The notes beneath the pieces were generated by a model. That model did no database searches. It was not told the DNA's origin and worked only from the letters and a program-made list of their open reading frames with translations. A stretch of DNA of 50,241 nucleotides from Sphingomonadaceae bacterium. Lineage in GTDB: Bacteria > Pseudomonadota > Alphaproteobacteria > Sphingomonadales > Sphingomonadaceae. Each line of letters opens with the position of its first letter. Position 1 is the first letter of the stretch. Position numbers and translations under genes: made by a program. The stretch covers positions 1 through 50,241 of the forward strand of contig CANJCQ010000023.1 of the NCBI GenBank assembly GCA_947473355.1. Direction: 5' to 3'. Shown here in pieces: positions 16,326 to 23,742 of this stretch.

Positions 16326-17108
16326 ATGTCCGATCTCGCCGTGCTCTATGAACTGACCGGGGCCACTGCGGTCCTGACCATCAACCGGCCAAAGACGCTC
16401 AACGCGCTCGACCTGCCGACGCTGGATGCGCTCGAAGGTGCTATCCGCAAGGCTGCTGCCGACCCCATGGTGCAGGTGATCGTGCTCACCGGCGCGGGCC
16501 GGGCTTTCGTGGCAGGCGGCGATATTGCCGATCTCGACAGCCGCCAGGGCCTGGCGCACTATCTCGAATTCGGCGAGCGCATCCATGAGGTCTTCCGCCA
16601 GATCGAAGCGCTCGACAAGCCCAGCATCGCTGCAGTCAACGGCTGGGCCTTGGGCGGCGGCACCGAGCTGCTGCTTTGCACTGATCTGCGCATCGCCGCG
16701 CAGTCCGCCATGATCGGCCTGCCCGAGATCACGCTTGGCCTGTTCCCCGGCGCGGGCGGATCGCAGCGCCTGATGCGCCAGATCGCCCCATGCAAGGCGC
16801 GTGAGATGATGTTCCTGGGCGAACGCATCACGGCTGCCGAGGCCGAACGGCTGGGGCTGATCAATCAGGTCGTCGAGGACGGCGAAGCGCTGAACGCGGC
16901 CATGGCCATGGCCGAAAAGCTCGCCGCCAAATCGCCAATGATCCTCAAGCTTTTGAAGCGCACCCTGCGCGATGGCGCTGAAATGCCGCCCTCTGCCGCA
17001 CTCCGCCACGAGCAGGCGATGATCGGTCTGGTGCTCGACAGCCACGATGCCCACGAAGGCTGCAATGCCTTCCTCGCCAAGCGGCCTGCCGCATTCGAGG
17101 GACGCTGA
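16326..17108 (+). CDS. Enoyl-CoA hydratase/isomerase family protein
   Basis: A 260-residue crotonase-fold enzyme. Both catalytic glutamates of true enoyl-CoA hydratases are present, in GGGTELLLCTDLRIA and IGLPEITLGLFPGAGGSQRL; the oxyanion-hole part is AGRAFVAGGDIAD. It therefore probably hydrates a 2-enoyl-CoA. Two in-frame starts exist: ATG 16320, overlapping the E1 beta stop, and ATG 16326. The GGGGAAGG ribosome site ends at 16318, so the spacing favours 16326. It sits between E1 beta and the lipoyl carrier, an unusual place for a hydratase. Confidence 0.9.
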   Translation: MSDLAVLYELTGATAVLTINRPKTLNALDLPTLDALEGAIRKAAADPMVQVIVLTGAGRAFVAGGDIADLDSRQGLAHYLEFGERIHEVFRQIEALDKPSIAAVNGWALGGGTELLLCTDLRIAAQSAMIGLPEITLGLFPGAGGSQRLMRQIAPCKAREMMFLGERITAAEAERLGLINQVVEDGEALNAAMAMAEKLAAKSPMILKLLKRTLRDGAEMPPSAALRHEQAMIGLVLDSHDAHEGCNAFLAKRPAAFEGR

Positions 17109-17109
17109 T

Positions 17110-17346
17110 ATGGACATTCTGATGCCCAAGCTCGGCCTGACCATGACTGAAGCAGAAATTGTCGAATGGAAGGTCGCGCCGGGCGACCGGGTCGCGGTCG
17201 GCGATGTCATTCTGGTGATTGAAACTGACAAGAGCTCGAACGATGTCGAGGCGCTTGATGCGGGCGTGGTCGAAGCCCTGCTGGTCGGCGTCGGCGATGT
17301 GGTGCCGGTCGGGACAGTGATCGCGACGCTGAACCCGGAGGGCTGA
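17110..17346 (+). CDS. Stand-alone lipoyl (biotinyl-like) carrier domain
   Basis: A 78-residue protein that is just one lipoyl domain of the E2 type. It opens MDILMPKLGLTMTEAEIVEW and the modified Lys is in VIETDKSSNDVEA (Lys41). There is no subunit-binding segment and no acyltransferase core. The start ATG 17110 lies 1 base after the hydratase stop; the longer frame to 17047 overlaps the hydratase and is rejected. It likely accepts the acyl group from the E1 encoded upstream. Who transfers it to CoA and who reoxidises the lipoyl arm is not visible here. Confidence 0.88.
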   Translation: MDILMPKLGLTMTEAEIVEWKVAPGDRVAVGDVILVIETDKSSNDVEALDAGVVEALLVGVGDVVPVGTVIATLNPEG

Positions 17347-17349
17347 GCC

Positions 17350-18522
17350 ATGGATTTCACCCTCACCGATGAACAGACCATGCTGGCCCGCACCGCGCGG
17401 GCTGTGGGCGAGAAATTCGGGCTCGATTACTGGCGCGAGCTGGATGCGGACCAGGCCTTCCCCGCCGCGATCTGGCAGGCGATCTGCGATGCGGGCCTGT
17501 GCGGTGTGGCCATTCCCGAGGCCTATGGTGGCTCCGGGCTCGGCATGCTCGATCTGGCGATTGCGGTGGAGCAGCTGTGCGCCGGTGGCGGCGGTTCGAC
17601 GCTCAGCCAGATGTTCATGCTCAACCCGATTTTCGGCGGGGTGACGCTGGCCCGGCTCGGCAATGATGAGCAAAAGGCAGCTATGCTGCCCGGCCTCGCT
17701 TCGGGCGATGTGATGTTCGCCATGGCGCTGACCGAGCCTAATGCGGGCAGCAACAGCCTTGAGGTGGAGAGCTTTGCCGAAGTCGACGGGACCGGATGGC
17801 GGCTGACCGGTCAGAAGATCTGGATCACCGCAGTGCCGCAGGCGCACAAGCTGCTGGTTATCGCCCGCACCAAGAAGCTCGCCGATTCCAAAGGCAAGAC
17901 CGACGGCATCAGCCTGTTTGTGATCGACCGCGACCGCGCGGGGCTGAGCCACCAGTCCATCGACAAATTGGGCACCCGCACCCTGCCCTCCAGCCAGGTC
18001 TTCTTCGACAATGCCCGCATCGAGGAGAGCGAGCTCGTCGGCACGTTGCACGGCGGCTTTCGTCAGTTGCTCGATGTGCTCAACACCGAGCGGATCGTCA
18101 CTACCTCGGGCCTCGTCGGCACTGCCGAGATCGCGACGAAACTGGCGATCAACTATGCCGAACAGCGCAAGCTCTTCGCAGGCAAACCGATCAGCTCCTA
18201 TCAGGCGATCCAGTTTCCGCTGGCCGAAGCCCATATCCAGACCGAATGCGCCCGGCTGATGAATTACAAGGCAGCGAGCCTGCACGATGCGGGGCTGCCC
18301 TATGGCAGCGAGGCCAACATGGGCAAATGGCTGGCCGGGCATGCTGCGGGCCTTGCCACTGATCGTGCGATCCAGACCATGGGCGGCATGGGCTATGCCA
18401 CTGCATCGCATGTCGAGCGGCTGTGGCGCGATGCGCGGCTGTTTCGCATTGCTCCGGTGTCAGAGGAAATGGTGCTCAACTTCGTCGCCCAGCACGATCT
18501 GGGCATGACGCGATCCTATTGA
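17350..18522 (+). CDS. Acyl-CoA dehydrogenase
   Basis: A 390-residue FAD-dependent acyl-CoA dehydrogenase. It has MALTEPNAGSNSLEVESFA (about residues 119-137), LTGQKIWITAV, the FAD-binding GGMGYATASHVERLWRDARL, and the C-terminal RIAPVSEEMVLNFVA. At the position of the classical catalytic Glu (IYEGT) it reads IAPVS, as in a large FadE subgroup, so the base must be elsewhere or activity differs. It follows the lipoyl gene by 3 bases and ends the operon. It shares the 390-residue length with the ACAD at 2580 but belongs to a different subgroup. Confidence 0.9.
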   Translation: MDFTLTDEQTMLARTARAVGEKFGLDYWRELDADQAFPAAIWQAICDAGLCGVAIPEAYGGSGLGMLDLAIAVEQLCAGGGGSTLSQMFMLNPIFGGVTLARLGNDEQKAAMLPGLASGDVMFAMALTEPNAGSNSLEVESFAEVDGTGWRLTGQKIWITAVPQAHKLLVIARTKKLADSKGKTDGISLFVIDRDRAGLSHQSIDKLGTRTLPSSQVFFDNARIEESELVGTLHGGFRQLLDVLNTERIVTTSGLVGTAEIATKLAINYAEQRKLFAGKPISSYQAIQFPLAEAHIQTECARLMNYKAASLHDAGLPYGSEANMGKWLAGHAAGLATDRAIQTMGGMGYATASHVERLWRDARLFRIAPVSEEMVLNFVAQHDLGMTRSY

Positions 18523-18551
18523 GCGATTGAAATCGCAGGCGCGTTCGAACG

Positions 18552-18571
18552 CCCAGGGCCAAAGCCCCGGG
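18552..18571. terminator. Hairpin between convergent ACAD and TonB receptor genes
   Basis: CCC-A-GGGC-CAAA-GCCC-C-GGG folds into a 7-pair stem with one mismatch and a 4-base loop. A perfect 12-bp palindrome GCGTTCGAACGC precedes it at 18541-18552. There is no T-tract, so this may be a factor-independent terminator of weak form or simply a hairpin. It occupies most of the 59-base gap between the two stop codons. Confidence 0.45.
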
Positions 18572-18581
18572 CAATTCGCTG

Positions 18582-20762
18582 TTAGTAACGGACCTTGACA
18601 TTGACGCCATAGGTCCGCGGCTCGGCGGACAAGGCCGATTGGCCTGCCGCTGTGACCATCTGCACATTGTACAATTCGTCGCCAATGTTCTTCATGAACA
18701 ATTCAACAGCGATATGCTCGCTGGGCGCATATTCAATCGATCCGCTGAACAGATCGTATGCGGGCTGGCTCAGTACATTGTCCGGCTCGAAATAGTACTG
18801 ACTCTTGTGGCTGTAGCCTGCAGTAAATCGCAGCTTCCCGCTATCGCCCACGGGCAATTCATAGTTGGCAGTGGCGTTGAAGGTGAACTTCGGGGCCAGC
18901 GCGGTACGGTTTCCGGTCGCGTTGCCGTTACCAGCGGGATAGAAACCAGGCGCAATAACGCCTGATCCGGGGCTGCCAAAGTCGCTGAAACGCGAGTCCA
19001 GATAGCTCATTCCCGCAGTCAGGCGAAACTGGCTGGTGATCGCCGCCTCCATATTGATATCGACACCGTCGATCTTGACCTTGGCGGCGTTGGAGAGAGT
19101 CGAGACCGGCGGGCTGCCTGCGGAAGAACGGACCTGATAATCGTTAATATCATAATGGAAGCCGGCGATGCTGAGGCGCAGGTGGTTGTCGAGAAAATCA
19201 CCCTTGAGCCCGGCCTCGTAGGCCATGATCGTCACCGGCCTGACCGGCGGGTCAAAGGGGCTTTGCAGATTGAACTGGCCCGACTTGAAGCCGCGATTGA
19301 CCGAGGCATAAAGGCCGACTCTATCGCCCAGCTCCTGCCGCAAGGCCGCGCGGTAGGTGACCTGGCTGTATTGCTTTTCAGTCAGCGCATTGGTCAGGTG
19401 GCGGACGACAACTCCGCTGGCGTTGACGGTGTCGGTGAAACCGATCGGCAGCTTCCGGTTGTCGCTCGTCCAGCGCACGCCGCCGGTGAGATGGGTGGTC
19501 GGCGTGATCGCATAGGTCGCCTCACCGAACAGTGATATCGAACCAATTGGTCCACGAGCAACGATATGCACCGTATTCCCGGCAAAGCCGAGTCCGCCCT
19601 GGGTCTGATCCTGGAAGGCGACATTGTGCAGATAGAATGCGCCGATCTGCCATGACAGCGGATTGGTGGTCGCCGAGGCCAGCCGCAGTTCCTGCTGGAA
19701 ACTTTCCGATCCAGCGGCATAGGACAAGTGCACCAGATCGGCCGCCCTGCCATCGACGTCGAATGAGCTATTGTTGGAGAGTTTGCGATATGAGGTGATG
19801 CTGGTGACTGTGCCCAATCCGGCATCGAGTTCCATCTTGCCGCTGACCCCCCAGGCCCGGATCCGCGTGAGGCTGGGGAAGGCAGCCGGAGAATCGAGAC
19901 CGGAAAGCGGGCCGGTCGGAATGCGGGTCGTCGTATTGACCGACACCGGGAACAGTTGCAGCGCGAAATCGTTGTTGGTGCTGTAATAATCTCCGACCAG
20001 GGTGATCTTGAGATTGTCGCTGGCTTGCGCGACCAGCTTGCTCCGCACCGACCAGTAATCATCCGTCCGGGTCCGCTTGCCCAGCGTTGGATTGAAGCCG
20101 AAGCCCTTGCCCTGATCCTGGCCGGTGAAAGCGATGTTCCAGCCGACGTTTTCGGCAAGCGGGGTCGAAACATAGGCCTGGCCAGAAATAGTCTCGTAGT
20201 TGGCATAGCCGATCTGCCCGTTGAATTCGGTGTTCTCGCCCGGATCGCGGGTGATGACGCGGATCAGGCCGCCGGTGGCATTGCGGCCAAACAGGGTGCC
20301 TTGCGGGCCGTTGAGCACTTCGATGCGCTCGATATTGTTGAACTTGTTCACCGTTTGCGCCAGGTCCGGCATATAGACGTCATCGACATAGACGGCGGTC
20401 GAACCTTCCTCGCCGGCCGCACCATTGGGCGTGGAAACGCCGCGGATGACGAAAATGCCGCTTGGCCCCGACCGGGTGAAGTTGAGGCTTGGCACCGACT
20501 GCACCAGCGAATTGGTATCCTTGACGCCCAGGTTTTTGAGCGATTCGCTGTTGATCGCATTGATCGAGATCGGCACGTCGCGCAGGTTTTCCTCGCGCCG
20601 CTGGGCAGTGACGACGATTTCGCTGAGCCCGCCGTTGTCTGCCTCGGCGGACTTGTCCTGAGCCAGCGCCTGTTCTGGCAACATGCACAGTGCGGTAGCG
20701 ATGCCAAGCGCGGCCACGCCTGAATGCAATAGCCCCGATTTACGAAGCACGAAGCCTGTCAT
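18582..20762 (-). CDS. TonB-dependent receptor
   Basis: A 726-residue outer-membrane receptor. The signal peptide ends near EQALAQDKS, and the mature start contains LSEIVVTAQRREENLRDVPI. The plug domain has VYVDDVYMP and VLNGPQGTLFGRNATGGLI, and the barrel ends in YGVNVKVRY with an aromatic last residue. It is of the same broad class as the receptor at 9387 but clearly a different sequence. The start ATG 20762 has GAGAGGAA about 8 bases upstream. It faces away from the small secreted-protein gene at 21083. The substrate is unknown; the adjoining E1/ACAD operon suggests an organic compound. Confidence 0.92.
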   Translation of the reverse strand: MTGFVLRKSGLLHSGVAALGIATALCMLPEQALAQDKSAEADNGGLSEIVVTAQRREENLRDVPISINAINSESLKNLGVKDTNSLVQSVPSLNFTRSGPSGIFVIRGVSTPNGAAGEEGSTAVYVDDVYMPDLAQTVNKFNNIERIEVLNGPQGTLFGRNATGGLIRVITRDPGENTEFNGQIGYANYETISGQAYVSTPLAENVGWNIAFTGQDQGKGFGFNPTLGKRTRTDDYWSVRSKLVAQASDNLKITLVGDYYSTNNDFALQLFPVSVNTTTRIPTGPLSGLDSPAAFPSLTRIRAWGVSGKMELDAGLGTVTSITSYRKLSNNSSFDVDGRAADLVHLSYAAGSESFQQELRLASATTNPLSWQIGAFYLHNVAFQDQTQGGLGFAGNTVHIVARGPIGSISLFGEATYAITPTTHLTGGVRWTSDNRKLPIGFTDTVNASGVVVRHLTNALTEKQYSQVTYRAALRQELGDRVGLYASVNRGFKSGQFNLQSPFDPPVRPVTIMAYEAGLKGDFLDNHLRLSIAGFHYDINDYQVRSSAGSPPVSTLSNAAKVKIDGVDINMEAAITSQFRLTAGMSYLDSRFSDFGSPGSGVIAPGFYPAGNGNATGNRTALAPKFTFNATANYELPVGDSGKLRFTAGYSHKSQYYFEPDNVLSQPAYDLFSGSIEYAPSEHIAVELFMKNIGDELYNVQMVTAAGQSALSAEPRTYGVNVKVRY

Positions 20763-21082
20763 ATCAAGTTCCTCTCGTTTTTTATTTGTTCACAAGCTGC
20801 CGACGAATTTCGCTCGGTGTCAAGCCTGTTAATGGATTCAGTTGAATAATGGGGATACTTCGCCAATTACCCATCAGCTGCACTGGCCGCATTGCAAATT
20901 ATTGGCGGCAACGCCAGGTCGTCGGGGCCAAACACGCGATTTGGTTGCCATGCACGATCCTCTTGTGTAGCTTGTCGATCACTTTGCTTTAACATGACCC
21001 GTTCACCAGCACTTTCACCGGGCCAAAACCGGCCCCGTCAATTTGGGTCAATCAAGGTCAGAAAGGCTCTGGGATACCCGCC
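20763..21082. other. Divergent intergenic region with a palindrome
   Basis: This 320-base stretch carries no gene. It must hold the promoter of the TonB receptor (minus) and that of the lipoprotein-like gene at 21083 (plus). A TTGACA hexamer is seen on the minus strand at 20818-20823, but no good -10 lies at the right distance. The palindrome ATTCA-GT-TGAAT sits at 20836-20847. The part next to 20762 is AT-rich. I see no conserved RNA structure. Confidence 0.5.
20836..20847. promoter_or_regulatory. Palindrome ATTCA-GT-TGAAT upstream of TonB receptor
   Basis: Perfect 5-bp arms around GT, lying 74-85 bases upstream of the receptor start and just upstream of a minus-strand TTGACA. It shares the TTGAAT half-site with the inverted repeat at 12108-12122 before the other receptor, but with the arms in the opposite order. 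Confidence 0.3.
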
Positions 21083-21520
21083 ATGGTCAAACACCTGCTC
21101 CTTGCCACTCTGCTTGTCGCCTCGGCGGCGTTCGAAGCCGCCGAAGCGCGCACGCATGGCGGGCCGGCCCAGCCCGGCCCGTTGGCTAATGTCGGCGGAG
21201 CCGAGACCCTGCACATCACTGGCACCGAGCCGTTCTGGGGCGGGCGAGTCCGCGCCGGGCGGCTGACCTTCGAGACACCGGAAAACGAGAAAAGCGAGGC
21301 CTTCCGGGTCCGCCGCACGGTGCGCCCGCGCGCCATTATGTTCAGCGGCGCCATGTCGCAGGGCGCTTTCGAGATGGTGGTGACCCGCAAGTTGTGCAGC
21401 GACGGCATGTCGGATCGCGACTTTCCTTATGAAGTCACGATCAGCGTGGGGCGCGACACGCTGCATGGTTGCGGCTGGTCTGCGCGGCGGCCTTTCAAGG
21501 AACTGCCTCAGGGCCAGTAA
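21083..21520 (+). CDS. Secreted GTEPFW-motif protein (COG3650-like)
   Basis: A 145-residue exported protein with a signal peptide (MVKHLLLATLLVASAAFEAAEA). The mature part has the ITGTEPFWGGRV motif, LTFETPENEKSEAF and KLCSDGMSDRDFPYEVTISV, typical of a family of small periplasmic or lipoprotein-like proteins of unknown function. No lipobox Cys is seen at the cleavage site, so it is probably soluble. The start ATG 21083 directly begins the signal peptide. It precedes a MAPEG gene on the same strand by 90 bases; no functional link is known. Confidence 0.8.
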   Translation: MVKHLLLATLLVASAAFEAAEARTHGGPAQPGPLANVGGAETLHITGTEPFWGGRVRAGRLTFETPENEKSEAFRVRRTVRPRAIMFSGAMSQGAFEMVVTRKLCSDGMSDRDFPYEVTISVGRDTLHGCGWSARRPFKELPQGQ

Positions 21521-21610
21521 TCCCACGGAGCGAAAAATCACTTGCGCGTTGCCCCGCACAAGGCATTCTCGCCCTGGGCAGAATCTGCCGGGGAAAGAAG
21601 GGAGATCACA

Positions 21611-22045
21611 ATGTTCAACGCCGCCAATCCAGCCAGCATTCTCGTGCCGATGCTGGCCATCGTCCTGCTGACAGTCATCGGCTTCATCCGCATGGCCGCG
21701 GCGCGCGGCGCGGCGGTCAAGGGCGGGCATGATCCGGCCTATTACAAGGCCCACCTCGGCAAGCCCGAGCCCGAAGCAACCGTCGCAGCAGTGCGCCACT
21801 ATGGCAATCTGTTCGAGATGCCGACGATGTTCTACGCCGCCTGCCTGACCGCCTTCGTGCTGCCTGCCGTGAGCATGTGGACGCTGATTTTCGCCTGGGC
21901 CTATGTCGCCGCGCGCTTCGTGCAGAGCGCGATCCACATGAGCTACAACAACCCCAGCCATCGCGGCGGGGCGTTCGTGCTCGGTGTGCTGTGCATGATC
22001 GCCTTGTGGGTTAATCTGGGGGTGGCGATCTGCGGGCGGTTGTAA
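21611..22045 (+). CDS. MAPEG family membrane protein
   Basis: A 144-residue protein with about four membrane segments (near residues 10-30, 70-90, 92-108 and 118-140). The pattern VAAVRHYGNLFEMPTMFYAA with YVAARFVQSAIHMSYNNPSHRG matches the MAPEG family (membrane-associated eicosanoid/glutathione-related proteins). In bacteria the role is mostly unknown; some have glutathione transferase activity. The start ATG 21611 has GGGAGA about 6 bases upstream, and the longer frame to 21542 is rejected. Its stop overlaps the first of two direct repeats before higBA. Confidence 0.82.
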   Translation: MFNAANPASILVPMLAIVLLTVIGFIRMAAARGAAVKGGHDPAYYKAHLGKPEPEATVAAVRHYGNLFEMPTMFYAACLTAFVLPAVSMWTLIFAWAYVAARFVQSAIHMSYNNPSHRGGAFVLGVLCMIALWVNLGVAICGRL

Positions 22046-22083
22046 GTTGATGCTTGACAGGCGGCATGTAAGTCGATAGCTTG
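22041..22083. repeat. Direct repeat in the higBA promoter
   Basis: TGTAAGTTGATGCTTG (22041-22056) and TGTAAGTCGATAGCTTG (22067-22083) are near-identical copies 26 bases apart. The second copy covers the -10 region and the first covers the upstream side of the -35. A direct repeat here is a likely binding site for the HigA antitoxin or the HigBA complex. Confidence 0.5.
22054..22082 (+). promoter_or_regulatory. higBA promoter
   Basis: TTGACA (22054-22059), a 17-base spacer and TAGCTT (22077-22082). The -10 ends 6 bases before the higB ATG at 22089, so transcription would begin at or next to the start codon and the mRNA would be leaderless or nearly so. No ribosome site is seen before the ATG, which agrees. 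Confidence 0.6.
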
Positions 22084-22088
22084 CAGTC

Positions 22089-22367
22089 ATGATTCGCTCT
22101 TACCGCAGCAAAGCCCTGCGTCGCTTCGCGGAGCATGGCGATGCATCGAAACTGAGCGTTCAAAACCCGTTGCGCCTGCGCCGCATCATCCTGGCACTGG
22201 ATGGCGCGACCGTGCCGGAATTCATGGATCAGCCCGGTTGGCGGTTTCATGGTTTGAAAGGGCAGGACAAGGGCCGATACGCGGTCGATGCCTCGGGCAA
22301 TTGGCGAATTACATTCGGCTGGGATGGCGCGGACGCCGTCGATGTCGATCTGGAGGATTATCACTGA
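22089..22367 (+). CDS. higB: HigB-type toxin, RelE/ParE superfamily
   Basis: A 92-residue toxin of the HigB (proteic killer) family. MIRSYRSKALRRFAEHGD, PGWRFHGLKG.DKGRYAVD and NWRITFGWDG.DAVDVDLEDYH are the standard blocks. Such toxins cleave mRNA in the ribosome A site. The toxin gene comes first, the usual higBA order, and its stop overlaps the antitoxin start as TGATG. Length is normal and the frame is intact, so the module should be active. Confidence 0.92.
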   Translation: MIRSYRSKALRRFAEHGDASKLSVQNPLRLRRIILALDGATVPEFMDQPGWRFHGLKGQDKGRYAVDASGNWRITFGWDGADAVDVDLEDYH

Positions 22368-22675
22368 TGACCAATCCACTTGTTGCAGGCCTGCGCCCGA
22401 TGCACCCTGGCGAGCTGCTGCGCGAAGACATTCTGCCCGCAGTCGCCCGGCCCAAGGCGGAAATTGCCCGCCTGCTCGGCATCTCGCGCCAGACGCTCTA
22501 CGATATTCTGGGCGAAAAAAAGCCGGTCACACCGACCATGGCGCTGCGGCTGGCCAAGATGTTTGGTGGCAACGCCGAGAGTTGGACCAATCTGCAGCGC
22601 AATTACGACCTCAGGATTGCCGAACTGGAAATGGTGGATGAGCTGGCGAAAATCCCGCATTTGAAGGCGGCTTGA
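22367..22675 (+). CDS. higA: HigA family antitoxin
   Basis: A 102-residue XRE-type antitoxin. MTNPLVAGLRPMHPGELLRE is the classic HigA opening, followed by the helix-turn-helix in EIARLLGISRQTLYDILGEK (about residues 36-55). It neutralises HigB and represses its own promoter. The start at 22367 is coupled to higB; the longer frame to 22238 lies within the toxin gene and is rejected. Confidence 0.93.
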   Translation: MTNPLVAGLRPMHPGELLREDILPAVARPKAEIARLLGISRQTLYDILGEKKPVTPTMALRLAKMFGGNAESWTNLQRNYDLRIAELEMVDELAKIPHLKAA

Positions 22676-22676
22676 C

Positions 22677-23003
22677 CTACTTCGGATTCATGATCACGAC
22701 CGCGAGGATCGCAAGTGACACTCCAAGCGCCTCGCGTATGCCGAATTGCTCCTTGAAAACGAAATATCCCAAGGCGGCAAGCAGCAGGATTGTCGAAGCG
22801 CTGAACATCACGCCTATCGAGGCGAGCGAATTGCTTTTCATCAGGAAATACCAGCCGAATGCGAGCAGTCCATAGATCGCCGCACCACCGATGAACCAGG
22901 CTGAGAACAGGCCTTCACTTGTGCGTGTGGCCCTCTTCAGAAAATAGTCGCCGGCGAGCGTCGCCATTGTAACCATGCCGAGTAAAACTATGGATTTCGG
23001 CAT
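22677..23003 (-). CDS. SMR/EamA-like small membrane transporter
   Basis: A 108-residue protein with four predicted membrane helices, the size of a small multidrug resistance or half EamA protein. MVTMATLAGDYFLKRATRTS in the first helix and the last-helix pattern GYFVFKEQFGIREALGVSLAILAVVIM fit the drug/metabolite transporter superfamily. It would work as a dimer. The first helix has Asp19 where EmrE-type exporters have Glu14. It ends 1 base from the higA stop and starts just after the SET gene stop, so it is probably the second gene of a SET-transporter transcript. Confidence 0.75.
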   Translation of the reverse strand: MPKSIVLLGMVTMATLAGDYFLKRATRTSEGLFSAWFIGGAAIYGLLAFGWYFLMKSNSLASIGVMFSASTILLLAALGYFVFKEQFGIREALGVSLAILAVVIMNPK

Positions 23004-23480
23004 TTATGATGCCGAGTTCGGGTTGAATTGCTGATGCCGCAACCCCGTATCCGGATCAAATGCTACCACCACAGTCTGGCGATAGTCGCATTGAAGCTCT
23101 TCGTCCGCCTGAATGTCACGCCGGGCGAACATTTCCCCTCCAATATCTTCAAGATTTGGATCGTCGCTGTGGTTCAAGTAGTAATCGCCGTCGGCAGACA
23201 TCCGGGAGGCGGAGAATTCCGGTAGATACTCCGAATGCGCTTCTATTCGTTCAATTATGTGGCGCGGAAGACCAACAAGGTCGCCAGCGGGAATAACCCT
23301 GTCAATGACGGGGTGGAACTCCCAAAGCTTTGTACCCTTCGGCACAAACGTGGCCGCGTAAACGCCAAGTCCATGAATTGAGCTTGGGGCAACATAGTGT
23401 TCGATTAACAGCAATACCCCACCCCACCTCGATACATAATATAGTTGATAAACCTCTTGTCCGGACGGCGTCAACACCAT
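23004..23480 (-). CDS. SET-domain protein, putative lysine methyltransferase
   Basis: A short SET-domain protein with SIHGLGVYAATFVPKGTKLW, the pseudoknot block NHSDDPNLEDIG and the closing ARRDIQADEELQCDYRQT. These form the S-adenosylmethionine and lysine-binding core; there are no pre- or post-SET domains. Given as 158 residues from ATG 23480. The first 20 or so residues (MVLTPSGQEVYQLYYVS) look unlike the family, and that DNA is the only space for a promoter between it and the divergent regulator at 23486. A TTG start near 23420, after GAGGTGGGG, is a real alternative. The target is unknown. Confidence 0.72.
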   Translation of the reverse strand: MVLTPSGQEVYQLYYVSRWGGVLLLIEHYVAPSSIHGLGVYAATFVPKGTKLWEFHPVIDRVIPAGDLVGLPRHIIERIEAHSEYLPEFSASRMSADGDYYLNHSDDPNLEDIGGEMFARRDIQADEELQCDYRQTVVVAFDPDTGLRHQQFNPNSAS

Positions 23481-23485
23481 GCCCG

Positions 23486-23737
23486 ATGGATATGCGGAAA
23501 CTCGTCGGCGCGAATGTGCGCGATGCCAGGCTGGCGGCGGGGCTGACGCAGGAGGAGTTGGCGGAGCGGTCCGGCTTCAGCCAGCAATATATCAGTGGCC
23601 TTGAGCGCGGCAGTCGCAATCCAACGATTGTCTCGATCTTCGAGATTGGCCAGGCGCTGGGCGTATCGCACGAGCAACTGGTGGCGGCTCAATCCGGGCA
23701 TGGCCGGGATACCGCGCGCCAGCGCGGTTCGGCGTGA
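23486..23737 (+). CDS. XRE-family transcriptional regulator
   Basis: An 83-residue single-domain Cro/CI-type regulator with helix-turn-helix VRDARLAAGLTQEELAERSG, then FSQQYISGLERGSRNPTI and LGVSHEQLV. There is no ligand domain. Two close ATGs exist (23486 and 23492); the longer frame to 23330 crosses the SET gene region and is rejected. It starts 5 bases from the divergent SET-gene ATG as annotated. Its stop overlaps a possible GTG start of the Tat flavoprotein, so it probably regulates that gene and may also act on the SET gene. Confidence 0.85.
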   Translation: MDMRKLVGANVRDARLAAGLTQEELAERSGFSQQYISGLERGSRNPTIVSIFEIGQALGVSHEQLVAAQSGHGRDTARQRGSA

Positions 23738-23742
23738 AGGCC

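Noticed and set aside
16188..18411. Long minus-strand frames across the hydratase, lipoyl and ACAD genes
   Set aside because: They oppose three well-supported genes with ribosome sites and family motifs; the translations show no domain.
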